From Phallus indusiatus (taxonomy: Eukaryota; Basidiomycota; Agaricomycetes; Phallales; Phallaceae): a stretch of 64,000 nucleotides of DNA. Below are positions 59,001 through 64,000 of the stretch, one piece after another. Numbering within the stretch: the first letter of the stretch is position 1; the number at the start of each line of letters is the position of its first letter. Location: positions 62,001-126,000 of the forward strand of contig JAQFWX010000028.1 in assembly GCA_027605045.1 (NCBI GenBank), read 5' to 3'. Below the pieces are notes generated by a model that searched no databases, was not told the DNA's origin, and was given only the letters and a program-made list of their open reading frames with translations. A program made the position numbers and the translations under genes.

Positions 59001-62000
59001 GGAAATGGGAATGGGAATGGAAATGGAAATGGAAAGATGTCGAGTCCGTCTCGTGCGTCTGTGGAGACTGCTGTTCCGGGATCGGCGTCATCGGTGGCTG
59101 GAGAACATGACGGTGAAGGTTCTGGTTCTGTGTCAAGTGCGACTCCGCAACCACAAACGCGATCGCAATCTGTTCCACGATCCCGTGTTCATCATACTCT
59201 CGAATCTCAGCTGAAAATGCACCTACACACACTTCCGCCGCTGTCCACGCCTTTAGGCACCATCGCCAGGTTGAGTCTTGAAGGGATGGGAGAGAAGATT
59301 AAACCGAAAACAAAACGTGGTGCGAGATGGCAGCATCATCCTAAAGTCAAGGTTGAAGGCGACTCGGAGTTTGCTTTTTCGCTTGCTGGGCAGAAGAGAA
59401 GAAGGGACGTTAGTGATGCGGGCGATGAAGAGCGCGATGGTGCTATGGAAGACGACGAAGACATGTCCGAAGAAGATGATTCCGTCACTACTGATCAAGA
59501 TAATAATGCCGACGAGGAAATTAGTGATGGAGAGACGGCTGAGAGGAATAAAGCTGTTTCATCGTCAGCGGATGCTCGATCTATCACACTTGGCGACGCT
59601 CAAAGTCTTTCTCTGTCGGGGTTGGTTATCACTGAATCGGATGGACCTGCACATCGTGCTTATTTTGCGCCGGGATTGGTTACCAATCTACCTCTTCGTC
59701 GCATCATCAATGCTCGGGCTCCAGCGCCGTCCATTCTTAGTAGTGGACTTGTCACTTGGGAAGAATGTGAAGATCTTTTTGAAATGTGAGTTTTAACAAA
59801 GCCTTGCAATGAATTGCGACAGTTCTAACTATTTGCTTATATTCAGATATTACCAATATGTTCATGTATGTTTCATTCTCGTATTTTTCGAAGTCTTGTA
59901 CTGATTCTTTTTTTTTCTTCGTAGCCATACTGTTCTGTTCTTGATCCTTTTTTACATACCGTTCAAGCAGTCTATGAGCGAGATCCGTTCCTCTTCACTG
60001 TCGTTCTAGCAGTTTCATCACGATACCACACCGAACGTCCAGGGCTCTACAAAGTCGCAATGCACTACGCCAAAGCAGCCGCAGCAACTGCCTTTGTCAA
60101 CGGCATCAAAAGCGTCGAGATGGTGCAAGCCTATCTTATCATGTGCACCTACAGTCTACCGGCTCGACGCTGGGAAGAAGACCGGAGTTGGTTCTATGGA
60201 GGTCTGGCGTTCCGTATTGCGACTGATTTGAATCTGGACAAATCGTTTGATGACTTCAAGGTTAATACGAGGTTGGGTTCATTGACTGGTTCGACAAACT
60301 CGTTCTCGGAACGGCAAGAGCGAGAGAAGTTGAATAAGATGAGGACGTGGTTGAACTGCTTCAATGTCGATAGGTCTTCGTCGACTCAGTGGGGAAAACC
60401 TGCTACTTTGATTGAGGGCGAGCCGATCAGGAAAGCTAGAGAATGGTGGCGGTGCAGCTTGTAAGCCATATTCCTTGACCGTCTCCCATCGAAATCTGAT
60501 TTTGATATTCAAAAGATACAATCATCCTTATGATCTTCATTTGGTTGCGTACACCGATCTTTTACGCATCGTGTCCAGATTCCACGAACAAGTGTATTCA
60601 GACCCTATGAGCAAGACAGGTCTGAACAAGGTTAGATCATTTAGTATTCGTTTCCAAAGATTCTTTCTGACTCTTCGTATCACAGAATGCCAACTTCCAA
60701 ATGATTACGGAACAGATCGAAGCAGACATAAAAGACTGGCACGATAACACTCGATGGCACTACGACAGCTCGACGACGAAGTCCGCATCAGGTCGTTCAC
60801 CCACAGCTTCATCACCCTCTCCGGCTCCTACACTTCAATCGTCCGGTCGAGCACGTGCATCATACTCGCCGAGTATCTCATCTAGACGATCACCTCCAAT
60901 GGGTGATTTGGAAAACGATCCAGCTCTTATAGTTCGTATAGAAGGTGTTCCGGTTTTCGAAAACTATATGAGGCTGGTCATGTACTCCTTCGGATTCGAA
61001 CAAGCTTGGAGAAAATGGAAGGCCCGAAGGTCGAAGAGTAGCAAAGGGGACGTCAACAAGAATATGATGCTGACGATGGACATGGATCTTGATTTGGATG
61101 GAGGTGACATGTTTTTTATGAAGGTACGTTTCGCTCCAGTCTACGTAACTCTCTTTTTTTAACTGTGTGCGTCTTCCTTCATAAGTGTCTTCATGCTGCT
61201 TCTGCTGTTGTCCGTCACTTATCAGACGTGTACGGTCCCAGTGGGTATCTCAAATACGCACCCGACTGTTTCTTTGTCATGGGTGGATTCTGTGGTGCAT
61301 TCCTGTTGAAGGTATATTACCATGCTCCTCCGTCCTGTTCATCAACTATACATCTGGTTCACCATAGATGCTTCGTCCCGCGTTCGCTCCTCTTCTGGAT
61401 AGCACGCAAAGAGAGCGGATCATTCAAGTCGTAACGCGCTTTGTGGATACACTCGACTCGCCAACTTCTTCCATTGACGCAACCCATACACCACGATTAT
61501 ATGCCAAATTCTTAAGAGGTGCTATCAAAGACGTTATTGGAGCTATTTCTTCTGTTGATGACGAGAAGGGTTCTAATCCAACTGAGGCTGCTGTTGCCAA
61601 AGCTACTGCTCAGAGGCAACAAATTCAGACCTCAGTTTGTGCCTCTTCTGCCCCAACCAATTCTTCAGCACCTTTATCGTCGCCGCCGGTGGCTGAATCA
61701 TCGCCTGAGCCGCCAACCTTGTCATACTCTCATTCGCAAACGCCAGGAAGCTTGAGCGATGAATGTAGGACACCTAATAGCATTGCCAACCGAAGTGCTA
61801 TCCGGGCGGAACCTGATACAGGAATGACTATCGATCCCTATTTGACTATCTCTCGACCTTCAAGAGAGCAAGAGAAGAGTGGGAGTGGCAACAGCGGAGC
61901 GTCGACGCCTTTGGCATCTTCTACACCTACACCATCGAATTCACGGTTTTCGTCTGCGTCCGGAATGAACACAGTTCTCGATGCGACAGGTGGTGGCGGC

Positions 62001-62573
62001 GCATTTGATACGCAGTCTGGATGGACGACTCGATCCCAGAGCCAAGGGTTCGTTCAGCAAGAAAATAGCTTTATGGGATATTTAAACCAAGCCCATATTC
62101 CATCACGGCATCTTGAGCAACATCAAAGTTGGCCTCAAAACGGAATACGTAGTACATCCGCCGATGATCTCGGTGTTGGTCTTGGGGCGGCTGTCATGGC
62201 TCATGGCGCCGAGGTCACCCCGACCAACGGAGTTAGCAGAGCCTATTCATATAACGAATATATGCAATCCCAGCCACAGGATCAGTCACACGTCGGTACT
62301 TATCCTCAGTCACCATACCAATCGCAAGGTGCATACGACACTGGATTATTATCATGGGCTAATCAACAATTCGTGCCCTATGGTGCCCTCCAGCAAAGTA
62401 TTTCTAGTCAAATTTTATCGCCGCCGGTTTTGACATACAATGCCATGGACTTGTCAGAAGATGAAATATTGGCTACAATGCGCGCTGTTTCAAGTGATAA
62501 TTGGAATAGCAGTGTCATTATGCCAGGATATGGTTGGGGGCCTGATGAGGATGTTGGAATGGCAGATAATTAA
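56045..62573 (+). CDS. Zn2Cys6 transcription factor with fungal-specific regulatory domain
   Basis: Nuclear regulator of 1,982 aa, eleven exons: 56045-56238, 56297-56421, 56481-58426, 58484-58667, 58726-59785, 59847-59865, 59925-60460, 60516-60630, 60686-61123, 61186-61311, 61368-62573. A 660-residue Ser/Gln/Pro-rich N-terminus leads to the zinc cluster: ACTRCKRMKMKC from about residue 669, then a 45-residue Gly/Ala/Pro-rich loop, then CVRCAAGNHDC and EGRKPRTPSQRE. An acidic Ser-rich stretch (DSDEDDVWDNE) follows. The fungal-specific trans domain starts near 1170 (YYQYVHPYCSVLDPF), with YLIMCTYSLPARRWEEDRSW, LNLDKS and WLNCFNVDRS. The long tail is Ser/Thr/Gln-rich and ends GPDEDVGMADN. Exon 6 has only 19 nt. 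Target genes are unknown. Confidence 0.9.
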
Positions 62574-62953
62574 AATTTTCTCGGTTTTCGTCCCTTCCGT
62601 GTATTATTTTTTCTCATCATGTAAAATAAATATGAAAGTGTAATGTAGACATACCTCAAGATGCAACCTAAAATCGATTTTTCTATTATAAATCATCACG
62701 GCGCCTTGTTTGACGGAGCTGAAACTTAAAACTCGCCGGCCCGGGTCAGACATTTCACATGTTTCTGAGCTTAAGTAATGCAAATTTCTGCGTCTGCTCC
62801 ACGTTTCAATTTGCTCGCTCAATTTTGCCAAATTTCTTTTAGGAAGCTTATTGTACTATTTTGAACTTCTTTGACTAGAAATTTCAAAATAACAAGCTTT
62901 TGTCTTGGATCCGTTTCGAAGCTATCCCTACCCCAATTTTCCAAATTCCAATA
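62574..62953. other. Short intergenic
   Basis: 3' flank of the transcription factor gene and the promoter of the acyl-CoA synthetase. No further element recognised. Confidence 0.4.
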
Positions 62954-64000
62954 ATGTCCCCGGCCCTTCAGTCAGCATCTCCTCCTCGAAAATATCCCGA
63001 ATGCACGTCATGGGCTGCACCTCCTTTGGATTTCACAAACCTATCTTATGCCAAGCAGACGACTATTGAGCCGAGTACGAAGGATGGTGAAACTGGTATG
63101 TTACATAAAATTACTTCTGAAAATCCGAGTTATAAGTTGTCTCATTGTTTAAACAAAATTTCTTAGGAGCTATTCGAAGCGGTACTTTTTCTTTTTCTTT
63201 CAAAGTTGAAAAGCATTCATTAAGAGATATAAATAAGCCTGGTCAGAATTATTGGATCTAAGTCATCCGATGGCTCGCAGAAACGCTGCACAGTTTTTTG
63301 AATCTGGGTATCAAGGACCGCGTTCAACTGCACACCCCTCCTTTATTTCAAATTACAGGAAATCCAGCTACACCCCTGGCAATCGTCCACCACTTCATCC
63401 AGCCGACGAGGATAGTGGCTCAAAACCCTGTTTGGGACATCGACCACTTGTATCTCTCAACCCTCTTAAGTTTGCACCTGACTATGTATGGATGAGCTAT
63501 GAAGACGTCGACTGTAGGCGTAGGGACATCGGATCGGCTTTAACGTGGTTTTTCTCAAAATTGGAAAACAAACGGAAGGGTAGAGATATTGAAATAGAAG
63601 GTGAAATTAAGGATGAAAGGGGTCTAAATATCGATACAGTTTGCTTATGGTCTGGGAACAACGTCGGTACGACTTTTTGGATTAATAATTGCCAAATTCA
63701 CTTTTTTTCACACTTTGCTTTGTCAGAATGGCAAATTATTGATTTGGCATGCCAAGCGTATGGGAAAGTAGTAGCAGCACTCTACGACTCATCGTCTGAC
63801 GACATAGCACGTGCGTCTGAATACAGTCTTGAATTTGTTTTCCCTTAAAAAAAGAACGCTTTATTTCACAGAGTTTGTGTATGTGGTCTGTTTCTTAATC
63901 GCACGCTATGATATTCATATATTAATCTTAAAGTCTGAATCACGCGGAAGCACCCATATTGTTTCTTACGCTCAATCATTTGACTTCGGTTCTTCGGTTA
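62954..64000 (+). CDS. Long-chain acyl-CoA synthetase, 3' end outside window
   Basis: Fatty-acid activating enzyme of the ANL superfamily; about 245 N-terminal residues are visible. Exons: 62954-63095, 63167-63181, 63247-63666, 63727-63810, 63871-63877, 63933 onward. Landmarks of the LACS N-terminal region are KPCLGHRPLVS, YVWMSYEDVD...DIGSALTWFF, VCLWSGNNVEWQIIDLACQAYG and VAALYDSSSDD, then QFVLNHAEAPILFL, where family members read F..NHAE...VF. The last motif appears only if a 7-nt exon (AGTTTGT) is spliced between 63810 and 63933. The 15-nt exon 2 is also needed for frame. ATP-binding and CoA-binding motifs lie beyond the window. Location (peroxisome, ER or lipid droplet) cannot be told. 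Confidence 0.8.

Overview
This is nuclear DNA of a filamentous fungus, almost certainly a mushroom-forming basidiomycete (Agaricomycetes). The evidence is dense genes broken by many 50-75 nt introns, a FunK1 fungal-type protein kinase, DPBB/expansin-like secreted proteins, small cysteine-rich secreted proteins, and a very large Zn2Cys6 regulator with a fungal-specific domain. There is no operon logic, no CRISPR array, and I recognised no rRNA or tRNA gene. Exon models were built by hand from splice signals, frame continuity and remembered family motifs. Exon sums that come out divisible by three are the internal check; no database or transcript was consulted.

Layout. 0-2.6 kb: the 3' part of a Pro/Gln/His-rich low-complexity protein. 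3.8-8.8 kb: a Baeyer-Villiger-type flavin monooxygenase and a 17-exon secreted serine carboxypeptidase (both minus). 10.3-12.4 kb and 24.4-26.6 kb: two paralogous membrane-anchored FAD oxidoreductases of the same nine-exon design. Between them lies a tandem family of four tiny six-cysteine secreted-protein genes (12.7, 15.8, 16.8 and 19.0 kb), interleaved with a LamG-like gene, a TMEM242-like mitochondrial protein, a single-pass Ser/Thr-rich membrane protein and an NmrA-like protein. 27.6-28.2 and 43.6-44.3 kb: two DPBB secreted proteins. 28.6-32.2 kb: an X-family DNA polymerase (lambda type), followed by a perfect 35-bp inverted repeat. 32.8-37.7 kb: tandem monocarboxylate-type MFS transporters, the second decayed by frameshifts. 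38.6-40.5 kb: a stand-alone adenylate-forming enzyme. 44.7-51.7 kb: a full FunK1 kinase plus degenerate partial copies. 56.0-62.6 kb: a 1,982-aa Zn2Cys6 transcription factor. 63-64 kb: the start of a long-chain acyl-CoA synthetase. Gene-poor stretches lie at 40.5-43.6 and 52.5-56.0 kb.

The most striking signals are architectural. Three of the four small secreted-protein genes need a 7-nt microexon to supply one conserved cysteine, and the fourth has it fused into its neighbour. The monooxygenase needs a 10-nt microexon to complete its flavin motif, and the acyl-CoA synthetase appears to need a 7-nt one. Several genes require GC-AG introns. In the FAD and MFS paralogue pairs the same donor is GT in one copy and GC in the other. 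The mixture of two FAD enzymes, a BVMO, an adenylating enzyme and MFS transporters could be metabolically linked, but nothing in the sequence proves a cluster.
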